Source: Gautieria morchelliformis (Eukaryota > Basidiomycota > Agaricomycetes > Gomphales > Gomphaceae). From it: 64,000 nt of DNA. Made by a program: the position numbers and the translations under genes. The notes under the pieces were generated by a model. It was not told the DNA's origin. It was given only the letters and a program-made list of their open reading frames with translations, and did no database searches. Position 1 is the first letter of the stretch; every line of letters begins with the position of its first letter. The stretch spans positions 62,001-126,000 of the forward strand of contig WHVA01000052.1 of assembly GCA_015179125.1 (NCBI GenBank), read 5' to 3'. This document shows positions 53,346-64,000 of this stretch, in pieces.

Positions 53346-54972
53346 ATGAGTGGCTTCAAAAAAAGGTGCACTACTTAGCTTTTCACAAGCGAGCTGCGAG
53401 CTAAAGCTAAGATTTTCTAGCAAACTCGACCTTTTGGTTCGGGTGCGGTATAACAACCCGTTACCCGCACCCCCATTTCCGCCCAAGCTGCTGAAGATCC
53501 CGACGAATCCATCGCGTTATGCACGACCGGAGTTCATCGCTGAACTCGCGTACGAAGCGCCTCTACCTATGGTCGTCGATGCCGAATGTGGCATGCCCCT
53601 CGATCTCGGGAAGTGGGACTGTCTATGGGAGGAAAATGCAGACAAGTCCGGTACGACCGCACACTTTGCTGGCGGGTAGAGTGCTCAGTGATTCTGACGA
53701 GCAGCGCTGCATCCGAGCCCCCTGAATAAGCCTGAGCTTGATCCTGAGGATCAATTCCTTGTTTCTGACAGTTTTGCGACGCCGGGACAGCTCACGAACG
53801 GCGCGCTGTCTGGCGGGCCCTCGACTGGGTCACCAGGGCCCGGCACCGCCCATGTTCCGTGGCTACGCAAGACGGAGTATATCAGCCGCGAGGGCATCCA
53901 CCGCTCGCAGGCCTTGCAGGATGCGTACGTCTGCGTTGCCGTGTCGCCTGCATACCTCTGCTTACGAGCCCCAGAAAACACACGAATGACGTGGTTATTG
54001 ACGTGTCGCGGGCGGCACAAATACGCGACGTGGAGGCGTCGTTTCCGTCGACGGACGAGCCATTTGACCTGGCTTCACTCAAACATCCAAGTAAACCCGG
54101 TATCACAGCTGTCGATTCTTTCGATATCTTGCCAGATTCGGAGATATGGGCCAACGCGTATGACCTGTTCAAATTCTCAGAGCGTCCTGGGGAGCGGCCC
54201 CTCGATGTAAGGTCTGTCCGGTGTTGTATATGGATCGGCCTGACTCTCGCTGTAGACCGAAGATCCGCGTCTAGATTGCGCCATCTTGCGGCCCATGGAG
54301 TCTGATGGGGACCATTTCTTAGCCTATTATCTCACACGTGATGATGCGCCTGCGGATTTATTCAAAGACAGCAGGTTTCTCGACGACTCAAAAAACCCGG
54401 TGCGTCTCTTCGTTCTTTACATGCCGTAGTGCTTAGCGCAAACATTCATACAATCAGGTCACCCCGTTCTTTTGGGTGCGCGATTATGAGACTGTTAAAA
54501 TTGAGCAGGATGTTCCTAATGAATTTTTACTCGTCCTTGACCATGGTGATTTGCCGCCGACACCGACGGTGAATGGTGGTGTACTTGAACGGAGGGCAAA
54601 AGGGGCGTATTACAAAAATTTAGAGCGGAAAATTACGCTGAAGAAGAAACGTGTCAATGTCAGTTTATTTCGTGAGCATAGGGTGTGAAGACGCTGACGG
54701 CGAGCACATCACAGAAACACGAGACAGTAGCGTACACTGACAAGTGGGACGTAATCAACCTGTCACATGCCCTGTTGAGTAGCGAGGAGGCAGAGGAACG
54801 TGGGGAGACGCTTGCGGAGGTAATGGACCCGATGTTTTTGTTCTCTAGAGCCGAGGCTGAGGGTGACGCCGACGGAGATGTTGAGGGAGATGTTCAGGTG
54901 GACGAACACGCTGTGCCTGCTGAAAGTGATGCCTCACCTCTTGGGGAGGCGACAGTCGAGGTCGCCACATAA
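53346..54972 (+). CDS. paf1: Paf1, subunit of the RNA polymerase II-associated Paf1 complex
   Basis: Nuclear transcription-elongation and chromatin factor. Exon 1 is tiny (MSGFKK). After a ~47-nt intron, SSKLDLLVRVRYNNPLPAPP, FPPKLLKIPTNPSRYARPEF and LPMVVDAECGMPLDLGKWDC are the family's N-terminal signature. Next exons: LDPEDQFLVSDSF, VPWLRKTEYISREGIHRS, DVEASFPSTDEPFDL, LPDSEIWANAYDLFKF, FLAYYLTRDDAPADLF, and WVRDYETVKIEQDVPNEFLL. The C-terminus is acidic (DADGDVEGDVQVDE), as usual for Paf1, and ends with the stop at 54970. Introns are short and GT-AG where seen; no lesion was found. Confidence 0.92.
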
Positions 54973-55576
54973 TAACGTCTGTCTCTTTTCTTCTTAACCA
55001 GTGTAATTTCTCTTCCTACATTATGAGCGTTGTATGCATTTACAGGCACACAGCCGTGCTATTCTGAAACATGCCGCCACGGAGTTCCTAAGATTTGGAT
55101 AACAGGTCTCGAGGCTTGCTTGGTACGTAAATTTTTTTCAACTCAAACATTTACAGATATTGCTCTTCCCGACAATCAAAACGTACGAGGTAAGTAAATC
55201 CACACGACTGCAATGGAACTCACATGAAGGCACGGAGCTATTAGCTTTCCGGGCCTCGCACATTATAATATTAACCAGCGTTGATGTCACCGTGAAGCTC
55301 CAAACTTCCAACCAACAGACGTCGCACGTGTAAGTATCTCCGAGATCGTACACGTAATATTAGCCAGGTCAGCACGTATTTGAACACCAAGGATGATTGG
55401 AGCGCTACCATAAAGTATCCTGAACGCTATCGACCAGTAAAGATCAGCTGACAGAGCCAATCGTCAATTTTGCATCGCTTAGTCGACGGTGTGTCTGGAT
55501 GCACGCAAATGGTCATAATGCCGGGGAAGGGACGACTTCATACTATGTGTATACATAAGGCCATGCTATGAGTGAC
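54973..55576. other. Intergenic, convergent gene ends
   Basis: 3' flanks of paf1 and of the minus-strand gene. No ORF with family resemblance and no repeat. Confidence 0.5.
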
Positions 55577-58491
55577 TTACAAACTTTCGAAGAAGGACAG
55601 ATCCTGTGCAGAGAGTCCAGATGCCCCTGTAGGCTTTGACAGCCCAGGGTTAGGCGGCAATGATGGGGCTGAAGTCTGGGTGAGTGGAAGCGCTACTGGA
55701 GACATATCGAGGATTGTAGATGCAGGGGGTGATGGTGTGTCAGCGAATAGAGGCTGCGGAAAACCTGCAGCCTGACCGGGAATAACGAGGGTTCCAGATA
55801 TAGATGTCCTCTTAGAAGGGGAGTTATGGTTGGTTAAGAGATCTGGCTGCGACGACTGCCTCGTTGATTTGTTGAAATATCCCAAGTCGGAGGACGGACC
55901 CGGGGGAGGTGCGAGAGGCTGGGGAGAGGGCGAAGGTGGAGCTGGCCATCGACCTTGTCTAGATGCTGCCTTTTCCACGAGCTCGAGCGTGGGCTTGTGA
56001 TCCTTGAAAGTCTTCTGCGGAACCTTTGGCGGCGAAGGTGTTCTAATAGGAGGGGAAATAAATTCACCGAAGTCACCGAAGTCAACAGAGTCATCCATAT
56101 TAAGAGTAGGCAAAGTATTGAACTGGTTTGCGACTTCAGATAGAGAGGGAGTCGTGGAAAACATTTTCGTTGACGAAGAAGATCCAGGTTGTGATGATAA
56201 CGGAGATTGAGGCGGGGTACTTCTCCCTGAAGACGGCGACGCTGGCAACAAGTTTGCAAAATCATCCAAATCCCGCTTAGGTGTCGGAGGTAAGGGGTTA
56301 TGAAATCGGGCCAAAGCGATTGGTTGTTTTTTTGATGTTCCGTCTGGGGTGTGAGGCGGAGGAATGGGCGGTAAAGAGACGTACGTCAGCGCGGGAGAGT
56401 CCCGAGCGTTGGACGAGGTCAACGGCGGAGGGAGACTTGGCGACAACACAGGTGTCCGAGATCTCGGTGTACTAATCAGGGAGATCCCCGGTGGCTGTAC
56501 TGATGACTGAGAGGAGATGGGCTTCATCGCAAATTCCGGAGATTGTAATGCCGACAGTGGGGCTCTGCTCTCCACGGGTGAATCCAGGAGGTCCATGCTG
56601 TCAATTGTTACAGGGGCATATCCTGACCTGGAACTAGGGCCTCCGCCCATAACCTTGTCAAGGAGATCCATGACTTGTGCATCTGCCATTGCCGCATCAA
56701 AACTGTTGACGGATCCCTGGCTGCTAGTAGGCCTATGCCTAGCAGGTCGGGAAGATGGGGGAGGGGCAATAGGGGGTGGCAGTTTGCTAGAAGTCGAGTT
56801 GGCACTAGCATCCTTCGTGGGCCACGACAGCATGCCTCCAAGGGAATTGACAGAAACCGACTCTTGTTGAGATTGCCAAGATCCTTCAGATATGGAAGGT
56901 GTCATATCTGATAGAAATGAGAGATCATCAGAAGACAATGAAAGAGATGTGGGCTTCTCTTTCCCGGGCGACCCAGTAGCGACAGCGGGTGCCTTTCGGG
57001 AGAAGCGGTTGAAGAACCGCGACACAGCGGATGGCTGAATTGAAGAAGTGTCTCCTAATACAGTGTCTCCATCGGCAGTGGGGGGAGATAAATTTGGTAA
57101 TGTAGCCGTTGTGGGAGATGCAATACGGGATGACTCGACACTGGGACCGGCCGACGTAGCTGGAGATGTAGGTTTGGACATAACGGTTGGTGATTTCGGC
57201 GGGTTCAGCACTGGAGCATCACTGGCCGGTGTACTCAGAATAGAAGAGGTCTTTCTGCTCCAAAAAGAGAGCAACCCGCGTCCTGTCTTGTCCTTGGACG
57301 AGTCTGCAGGGTCCGGTTTTTCTTCCGGTTCGAGCTTCAGATCCCAGCCCCATTCATCATTCGCGGCCGCTTTTTGAGATTTAACAGACCTTTCCCATTC
57401 GGTAGACCCTTTGGTCGCATAAAGGTGAGCCATTGGACTAGTTTGGCTCATGGCGAAGGAACGAGTGAGACGTAGCGTCTCTTTGACAGACTGAGCAACA
57501 GCCGTTTTATTGAAGGGCATCGGGGGTGGGAAGGATGTTGCCGGTATGAAGGATTCGACAAGTTCAGTGCTGTAGACGAAGGGATGAGTGGCTAAATTGA
57601 GCGAATGCTGCATTAGCATACGCACAGACCGTCTATGCTATCTAATCCTTTCCGCCAACTGTGAGATTCACTACGCTCTGAGCCAGGTTTCGGGTAAAGG
57701 TCCGTGGCAAACATATCCCATTGCTTAACTAGTGAATCTAGCAGCTCCGGCGGCTAGCTTGTAGGTAAGGCACAGAATCTGAGCAACAATGTTCGAACAC
57801 TTACCACTTTCCTGTCGCGTTTCCGCCTCGCTTCCTTTGCCAATTCCCACTCATCCTCTCCTTGCCCCTCCTTGTCCTCCTTGTCCGCCGTGCTCTTCCC
57901 GTCCCAGGTGCCTCCCCATGTCTCGTCTGTACCTTCCGAGGTGAAATGAGGCATCTGTGGTATCCAAGGGGAAACATTGTGCGAATTTTCACGCACAACT
58001 TCGGCGGACTCGAAAGAACCGAAATAGTCGGGACTTGGGGGATTAATCAAGGGCCGCGGAGGGCTTGACAGTGGAGTTTCCACCGCGGGAGGGGTAACGG
58101 AAGGCACAGGTAGTGGAGACAAAGGTGGGGTCGGTAGAGTAGGCCTAACTTCAGGTGGCTCATCACCTTCCTCCGACTGTTCCTTGGCACTGACCCTCTG
58201 TTCCACATTGACCCTCTGTTCCAAGGCTTGTTCTTCACTTGTATCGTCACTGCTCAAGCTGGGTTTCCATGCGTCCAAGGTAGAGGACTCCGCGTGCCAT
58301 AGATTTGTTCCCTGTCCCCAACCAGACCCAGAAGCTGCGGACCAGCTGGGTACACCAACATCTATCGTATTCTCGTCTTCATCCCTCTCAAAAGTGTTCC
58401 ACTTTGGGGGATCAAGGACTCCCTTGGAGCCATCTCCATTCTTCCCCGAGTCAGTTGCAGACCAGGCATTGTTGCCCCACGGGTCTTCCAT
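55577..58491 (-). CDS. Large disordered cytosolic protein with clathrin-accessory-like motifs, hypothetical
   Basis: The start MEDPWGNNAWSATDSG (58491) opens a first exon of about 240 codons rich in S/P/E/W. A basic patch ELAKEARRKRDRKV precedes an intron (donor near 57803). A short helical exon follows (PPELLDSLVKQWDMFATDLY), then a long 3' exon (682 codons open) with SVKETLRLTRSFAMSQTSPM, several S/T/P-rich stretches, and SVDFGDFGEFISPPIR near the C-terminus, ending DLSFFESL. DPW and DFGDF-type motifs resemble those of clathrin/AP-binding accessory proteins; this is inference from short motifs. The joint near 57600-57630 needs a one-base frame adjustment or an unrecognised splice. Not identified by name. 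Confidence 0.7.
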
Positions 58492-59201
58492 TACCTGAAA
58501 CTCAAGATTCGGTGTAACTTGGCTGACCAACTCCCGGTCACGTGATGTCGCGACTGCTACTTTCGACTCAATCTTTCGGCCGACTCAATCTTTCGGCCCC
58601 ACAGCATTTCATTTTGTTTCGCTATGACATGAGCGGATCGTTGCTAACTGGCCTCTCATTACAACTACTTACTTATCACGCTTCGGAGCCCTTGTGTTCC
58701 CAGTGAATGCTGGTAACTACGCCTGGCACAGCTAACGGCTAACCTTCATCACTCGGCCGCGTGCACCATGCCGTCGACAGCAAGCGTCTAGGACCGCAGC
58801 AAGTGTGCAGATCCGAGCTAAAGTTTCGCCTCTGGTATAGACCTGTACTGACCGTGACAAAACCTTTCCGCTGACATTCAGCAACACAAATTCGCCGAAG
58901 TTAGTAACAAATCCGGAAGTTTACTTAATGCAGAGGGTCCATACTGCGCTCTCGCACTGCTTAGGCTGAGTGGACAGGTCAAATGGCGCGGATAATCATG
59001 GTTAAGTACTGGCTAAGTAGAACGACCGATACTAAGGCAGGTCGGAGATCCCGGCGCATGCCTGTTGGTATGCACGACGTCCAATGTTACTCCAATGCAA
59101 TGGTAAATCAAACTCGAAGACACGAAAAGCCAAGAACATACGTGGAAAGGCACTGGTTTACAACAAGACAAGGTCCTGATATGATGCGGACTCTTAATTA
59201 C
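58492..59201. other. Intergenic region
   Basis: Contains the promoter of the minus-strand gene ending upstream at 58491. A 17-bp direct repeat GACTCAATCTTTCGGCC occurs at about 58566 and 58583. No gene. Confidence 0.5.
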
Positions 59202-60233
59202 TCAGATTCTCTCCAACGAAGATTTGACTCGTAAAACTGGATTAGCTATCAAGATATTTAAGTAAAAATCCTGCGCAGAGCAATGCATCATGTTACGCTC
59301 ACCTTTTGTGGGAAATGCCGGGCGCATTCCTGGGAAGATTCGACAACCTTGTCGCCGTTGTTCCTGTCGCAAAGCTCAGCACAGCTAGCGGACTTATCCA
59401 GGCACTTACAAAGTGAAAAAAACCTTCAGAGTCCCCTCGACTTTCTCGATAGTATCCACACGTTGTACCAGACTTTCCCATGATTTTTTATCCTTGAATT
59501 TCTGCATGGGCCTGTACTGCGACTCCGCATCGTCTCCCTCATCCACGTCCATTCTGTCCTCGCTAGCGCCTTTTGCACGGGAAGTTTTCTTGGCCTTCTT
59601 TGCCTGGGGCTTCTCCTCCTCCTCCTCATCATCATCCTCGCGACCCTCTGGCTGAGAAGATTTGGACTTGCGCCCAGAGACGCTCTTCTTCCGCTTGTTT
59701 GAGGACAGAGACTCAGTACCATCCTGGCCATCATCCCGTGCAACAGACTTGCGTGGACGGCCTGCGGATTTTGTGGACTTGGGCTTGCCCTTTTTCTCCT
59801 TAGTCTGTTTCTCCCAAAATTCATCGATCAAGGCTGAAGCGTTTCTGGAGCCATGACAGAATCAGACATGACACAGATCCTCCCCAGCCCTATACTCACC
59901 CTGCATCCTCTTGGTTTACCCATGAGTTATGGTCATTACTGTAGCCCTTCCATTTGACTAGATAGCCTATACGACCCTGTGGACAGATATAATCAGAATA
60001 CGACAATCTAATCATTTTACGCGTCGAGAAGAACGTACCCCAGAGAATGCACCAGGTTTAGCCTCCAAGATAGCCTCAATCTCATATTCTTCCTCATCGT
60101 CCTCTTCATTTTCTGGGGCTGCTTCATCCCCTTCCTGCGTTCCGTTGCTCTCAACATCCTTTTTCTTTGTCGACTTAGGCTGCTCATCTTCGCTATCTTG
60201 GACAACCTCAATCGGGGCACTAGACTTCGGCAT
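59202..60233 (-). CDS. HP1-like heterochromatin protein (chromodomain plus chromoshadow domain)
   Basis: The start MPKSSAPIEVVQDSEDE is followed by a long acidic stretch. The chromodomain is split by an intron: EEYEIEAILEAKPGAFSG then GRIGYLVKWKGYSN and the HSWV-type end, ALIDEFWEKQ. A basic, nuclear-signal-rich hinge follows (KSAGRPRKSV, KKAKKTSRAKG). The chromoshadow domain is SWESLVQRVDTIEKVEGTLK, then across an intron FFTFCAELCDRNNGDKVVES and ECARHFPQK, then across another intron DFYLNILIANPV to the stop at 59202. HP1 proteins read methylated H3K9 and dimerise through the chromoshadow domain. The last exon is atypical (FYLNIL where FYExHL is common), so the 3' exon is less certain. Confidence 0.88.
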
Positions 60234-60557
60234 GTTAGTCGACCTCGCAGTTCTGTCGAACGCGCTGATGCGGTTGTGGATCAAAGGCTAGCCGTGGGAA
60301 TTTACGAGAAAAACGGCAGCAAAACAACATGTACACAAAGGAATAAGTTCTCCACATATACATACAGTATAATATCCTGGAATATATAAGTAGTATACCG
60401 TCAGCTAGTTTTTATTGACAACAAGTAAACATTTCAAACAACAAGCGTATTAAGCGAGGTAAGATGATCATACTATGTACGGGCGCACCATGTCGCGCAG
60501 TTTCTTCACAGCTTTTCAAGGCTATACAGACATGCCTATGTTTAGCACGCCATACCG
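60234..60557. other. Intergenic region, HP1-like promoter and Y14 3' flank
   Basis: Both genes read leftwards. The stretch is AT-rich; no clear motif. Confidence 0.5.
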
Positions 60558-61278
60558 TCATCTTCTCCCCGGACTTGCGCTGCGACCGCGTGCCTCTCTA
60601 CCTCCCCTTCCACGTTTCGGACCCGACGGCGGCGGACGGACGAATGCAAAGTCGCATTGCAATTCCTGTTCTAGTAAGGGCGTCCCAGATGTTTTCTCTA
60701 TGGCACTCTTGGCCTCATCATAGGTCTCGTATTCAACGAGCGCGTAACCCTAGAAACAACCACCAACACAGGGGTAAGTGATTTGCACTGCATCTGGCAG
60801 AGAGGAGACGGACCTTGACGTAGCCCGTGCGACGGTCAAGGTTGAGATGTAAGTTTTTTATCTCACCAAAATCGGCAAACCGATCTTGGAGGTCTTCTTC
60901 CGTAGCCTCCTCGTGCACGTTAGTTACTAAAACAATCCACCCTTCCACAGCTAAACCAGGACAACAGTTACGTGCGAAGGGAAAAAGGGTGGCTGTAAGG
61001 CTTACATCTGGCAGCTTTGCCCGTGTCGCCTGCATGGCCGGACTCGAGCCTATCGTAAGTTGGCTCCGAGACTTCCATCGCATCATTTCCACCTATCGCG
61101 CAGTTCCTCAAGTCTGCGTATTGCGATGCAATTCAGAATGCTCACCACCGCCGCTCTTGAACCCTCTACCTCGACGACGTACGACACCGCTCCCTGATGG
61201 ATGAAGCTGTCAAATCAACAATGCAAATAGGACAAATTGCATACCTTCGTCAATGTTCATGTCATCAGTGTCAGACAT
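60558..61278 (-). CDS. Y14/RBM8A-type RNA-binding protein of the exon junction complex
   Basis: The start [12 protein letters not shown] (61278) is followed by a short intron, then basic [19 protein letters not shown]. The RRM reads [19 protein letters not shown] (RNP2), [20 protein letters not shown], and across an intron [16 protein letters not shown] (RNP1), then [17 protein letters not shown] and a C-terminal RS-like GRSASPGRR with stop 60558-60560. The EGWI start and HLNLDRRTG motif are specific for Y14, which binds Mago and sits on spliced mRNA. At least four short introns. Intact. Consistent with an intron-rich genome. Confidence 0.93.
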
Positions 61279-62036
61279 GGTAGTAAGAACAACAAAGTAG
61301 CCCAACACTTGACTTGTGTGACAACGTTTGCGAATGTGTGCAACTGCAGGCGCAGCGGAGCTGCTTTCGTAGCGGAGCAGCTGTCATAGAAGCAGAAGGG
61401 GTCGGTTCTTTAATTTAAAGTTCCAACGACTTTGGTGTCTACCGCATCTCACTCCTTTGTCGAACATGAGCCATCCTCCCTCGCAACTCGGCCCCACATG
61501 GGATACTGGTGCTGTAAGCGTGCTGCTCACGATGCTTACGAATAAATTTGATCCTTAGCTTTGACTCCGACCGGCGGCTGCCAAGCCCTGGACACCCTGT
61601 GCAGGCATAATTATTTTTTCACTCGCCAGTTTAGTGTTACTAAAGCTGATTTACAGAACATATTATATTCTTACAATTGACGTTAACTTATAATTTCTGG
61701 TATAACAAACGGACAAAGCTATTCGCCGGAAGCGACGTCCGTGTATCTCATTCGTTGACGACCTCGTTGCTGCCCGTCACCGATCGCCAAAGGCAACGGA
61801 TCAGGCATCTCTTGAATCCCTAGCAGGCACGTAAATCCTACTTCATGGTTCACAACATATAGCGCCCAGCAACTGCTGTAAGCGTGTATCTGAATATCCT
61901 GGCAGCATATAACATCCCGCGTGTGTCAGGTAGCCTTCTTCCCACCCATCGCCGCCACTTTTTATTGTTCCTGTCCTTTCGTCTATATCATCTCGTTAAT
62001 AACCTAATTTCTACTCATAGACCAACCCTTCCCTCC
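61279..62036. promoter_or_regulatory. Divergent intergenic region between Y14 and the MYND gene
   Basis: Probably carries both promoters. A short possible first exon (MSHPPSQLGPTWDTGA at 61466 followed by a gtaagc donor) could not be extended into a gene. Nothing else recognised. Confidence 0.45.
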
Positions 62037-62686
62037 ATGCCATCGTCATCCCATTGTGCTGTCTGCTACCAGCCCACCTCTTACTGGTGCAGCCGCTGCC
62101 AGGAGGCATGGTACTGTAGTGCAGATCATCTGCAAAGTGTGAGTCGCTTGCATACCAAGGCCACGCGACTGTCACCTTATCGCGCTCTTAGGACTGGCCA
62201 CGGCACAGGAAGACCTGCAGACCACCCGCCGCCACTCCCACCACCACCTCGCATACTTTCACCATGACACCCACCCCTAATTCTATGGTGTCCGTGACGG
62301 CAATACACTTTCCTGCGAATGAAGACAAGCCTCGTCTTGTCACCGTCAATTGCATGCCGCCAGGCGACCTGTCGTCCGGGCCGTGTCCCACGCCACTTGT
62401 GCAGCCATGGTTTCCTGATGGTCGCTATTCCAGTCTCACATTGACGCAGGGATTAAACCAGGAGCCCCTACGGTTCCCTCTGCAGGTCTGGTACGATGGC
62501 GATGCACTCTCCAGAGGGTCCCCGGTAAATCGCTCTGTGTATCGCATCACATCGGGGCAAGCTGTCCGGGCATGGAGCGGACCCGTGGTCGTGCTTAAAT
62601 TTTCGGGGTCCCGTCGACAAGGGTATTCCGAAGCCAGTCTGAACGATTTACCCGCCCTGTCCGCCTATTTTCTTGGATTTAAATAA
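62037..62686 (+). CDS. MYND zinc-finger protein
   Basis: The start MPSSSHCAVCYQPTSYWCSR is followed directly by CQEAWYCSADHLQS, then a 53-nt intron, and the zinc finger ends in DWPRHRKTC. This completes the C-x2-C...C-x2-C...C...H...C ligand set of MYND domains. The remaining ~150 residues (VTAIHFPANEDKPRLVTVNC, PLRFPLQVWYDGDALSRGS, YRITSGQAVRAWSGPVVVLK, LSAYFLGFK) form a conserved-looking unknown domain. Small proteins of this MYND-plus-C-terminal type are numerous in agaricomycetes. MYND fingers bind proline-rich partners; the role here is unknown. Confidence 0.85.
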
Positions 62687-63117
62687 TACGGCACCTCTCT
62701 CCACAGTATAATATTCTATGTGACCCTGAACCTGTTATCCAGTCCTGTATCCAACCCCGCATGACAGACGCATTCGACCACATTCTCCTTGCTCTTTCTT
62801 ATTGAACATATGCACTGCATTAATTATCTGCTGCGTGCTCAATTAAATTATTCGTCATTTTAGATGTGGCGTATATGACATGACACCTTGCTCGTGCGCA
62901 CGATGGGATCGAAAGTCCGCCGCCACCTGTACCTACCTAACCTAAAAAGAAAAAATTCCTGCATTTTTGCATACCAAGTACTGTGTATAACACAGCCAGA
63001 TCTTTTTCAAACTGTCGTAGAGTTTTTCTTGTCGGACCCGGCAAATTGTAGGCTAAATCACGTGCCGCAGATCCGACGCCGGAGAGCTCTTCTTGGCTCT
63101 TGCTTGTTTTACGAGGT
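62687..63117. other. Intergenic region upstream of rrp4
   Basis: AT-rich 5' part. An ORF at 62888-63190 overlaps the true start in another frame and has no family resemblance. Confidence 0.45.
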
Positions 63118-63984
63118 ATGTTTAATCTTGGCTCCTTCCCGCCTCAGCCTGTCCCGAAGCACCACCCATATGTCGAAGGCGATGTCCTGATGGACTTGGA
63201 CGACAGCGAAGATGACGCATCTGCCAAGATCAGTTCGCCTGGAGAGAGCCTCACCTCCTCTCATGCATTTATGCGGCAAGTCGTCTCGTCTCGTCGCTCG
63301 CCGCCCGCACCAGAGAATAACTATGCCTTTCAAGTGGCCACGGCACTTACGTCGAAAATGAGCAGGTCTGTGCAATCGTGAAGATCTCTGAATACTTACC
63401 GCGCTCGGGTATTATATAACATCATTCAATCTTGCATTTTCAAACAGGTGATTGCTTCCGTGGCGGGCACTATCGACCGAGTGAATAAACTGGTCTCTGT
63501 TCGCGCTATCAAGACACGGTCAGTCATAGGTCTTTTTCGGCCGAGTCCATCAATAATGATGATGCTTAGGTACAGTCCGGAGATGGCGGATCTGGTCGTC
63601 GGAAGGATCACGGAGGTAGCCTTGGCTCTGTTGAACGTTCCATTTCATTCACAATGACAGGTGTTGCCGCGAAGGTGGAAAGTGGATGCCAATTCTCGCC
63701 AGGATGCTGTCCTACATCTCGCTTCTGTCAATCTTCCTGGAGGCGTCCAAGTACGTCCAGCCGACGTCATGCCGTAACTTGTATGGCTGACTCACTTGCT
63801 AGCGACGAAAATTGGAAAGCGACGAACTCCAGATGCGTACCTTTTTCGAAGAGGGCGATCTTCTCGTTGCAGAGGTACAGGGGATATCGGCTGATGGCAG
63901 TATGCAGTTGCACACACGTACCTTAAAGTTCGGCAAGGTTTGTCCTGCCATTCTACGATGGTGCGAGTTTTGATCGCCTTCAAA
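63118..63984 (+). CDS. rrp4: Exosome complex cap subunit Rrp4 (EXOSC2), 3' end beyond window
   Basis: S1/KH RNA-binding cap protein of the nuclear and cytoplasmic RNA exosome. MFNLGSFPPQPVPKHHPYVE and an acidic stretch lead to SPGESLTSSHAFMR; after an intron with a GC donor (gcaagt at 63275) GHGTYVENEQ, the Rrp4 hallmark; then VIASVAGTIDRVNKLVSVRA, YSPEMADLVVGRITEV (S1 domain), PRRWKVDANSRQDAVLHLAS, NLPGGVQ, ESDELQMRTFFEEGDLLVAE and LHTRTLKFGK up to the donor at 63940. The KH domain lies outside the window. Five short introns are inferred. The upstream start is not certain; the encoded N-terminus before MRGHG is longer than needed. Confidence 0.9.
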
Positions 63985-64000
63985 GCTGCGAAACGGACAG

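Noticed and set aside
53132..53371. Minus-strand ORF overlapping the paf1 start
   Set aside because: No family resemblance and overlaps the conserved first exon of paf1.
61466..61700. Small gene starting MSHPPSQLGPTWDTGA
   Set aside because: Joining across the apparent gtaagc...ttag intron gives an immediate stop; no homology recognised.
62888..63190. Plus-strand ORF upstream of rrp4
   Set aside because: Overlaps the rrp4 start in another frame and shows no conserved sequence.

Overview
This window comes from an Agaricomycete (mushroom-forming basidiomycete) nuclear genome. The evidence is many short GT-AG introns of about 45-60 nt, housekeeping genes of fungal type, and transposon families typical of this group: Ty3/gypsy chromoviruses, a KDZ (Kyakuja-Dileera-Zisupton) element, a Plavaka-like transposase, and a hAT element. 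No rRNA, tRNA or CRISPR array was recognised by eye.

Roughly the first 52 kb is a transposon graveyard with only two host genes. From left to right it holds: a decayed chromovirus integrase (1-1640); two copies of a ~1 kb LTR family, one a clean solo LTR; two agaricomycete-type accessory genes (4.6-6.9 kb); a minus-strand chromovirus (7.1-14.7 kb) broken by a solo LTR and three palindromic CACTG-ended miniature elements; a second chromovirus fragment whose 5' end is fused to a piece of the host pns1 gene (14.9-17.7 kb); a Tc1/mariner-like transposase fragment; the host pns1 gene (19.1-21.4 kb); a host Gfo/Idh/MocA dehydrogenase (22.1-23.6 kb); a Plavaka remnant split by an apparently intact hAT transposon (24.6-28.3 kb); and a 17-kb KDZ element (29.48-46.58 kb). 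After that come a broken SANT/Myb-like gene and a decayed non-LTR ORF1.

The KDZ element is the centrepiece. It has ~1 kb terminal inverted repeats, an 8-bp target duplication, and an internal transposase pseudogene. It also has an accessory ORF, a captured DEAH-helicase fragment inside its inverted repeats, and a captured GH18 chitinase fragment. A 7-kb gypsy retrotransposon with its own LTRs and 5-bp duplication sits in its left arm. Nesting order can be read directly at several places because the duplications are intact.

From about 53.3 kb the sequence changes to compact host genes: paf1 (Paf1 complex), a large disordered protein, an HP1-like chromodomain protein, the exon-junction protein Y14, a MYND-finger protein, and rrp4 (exosome cap), which runs off the right edge. 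The recurring theme of the transposon half is DNA-level capture of host gene fragments, introns included.
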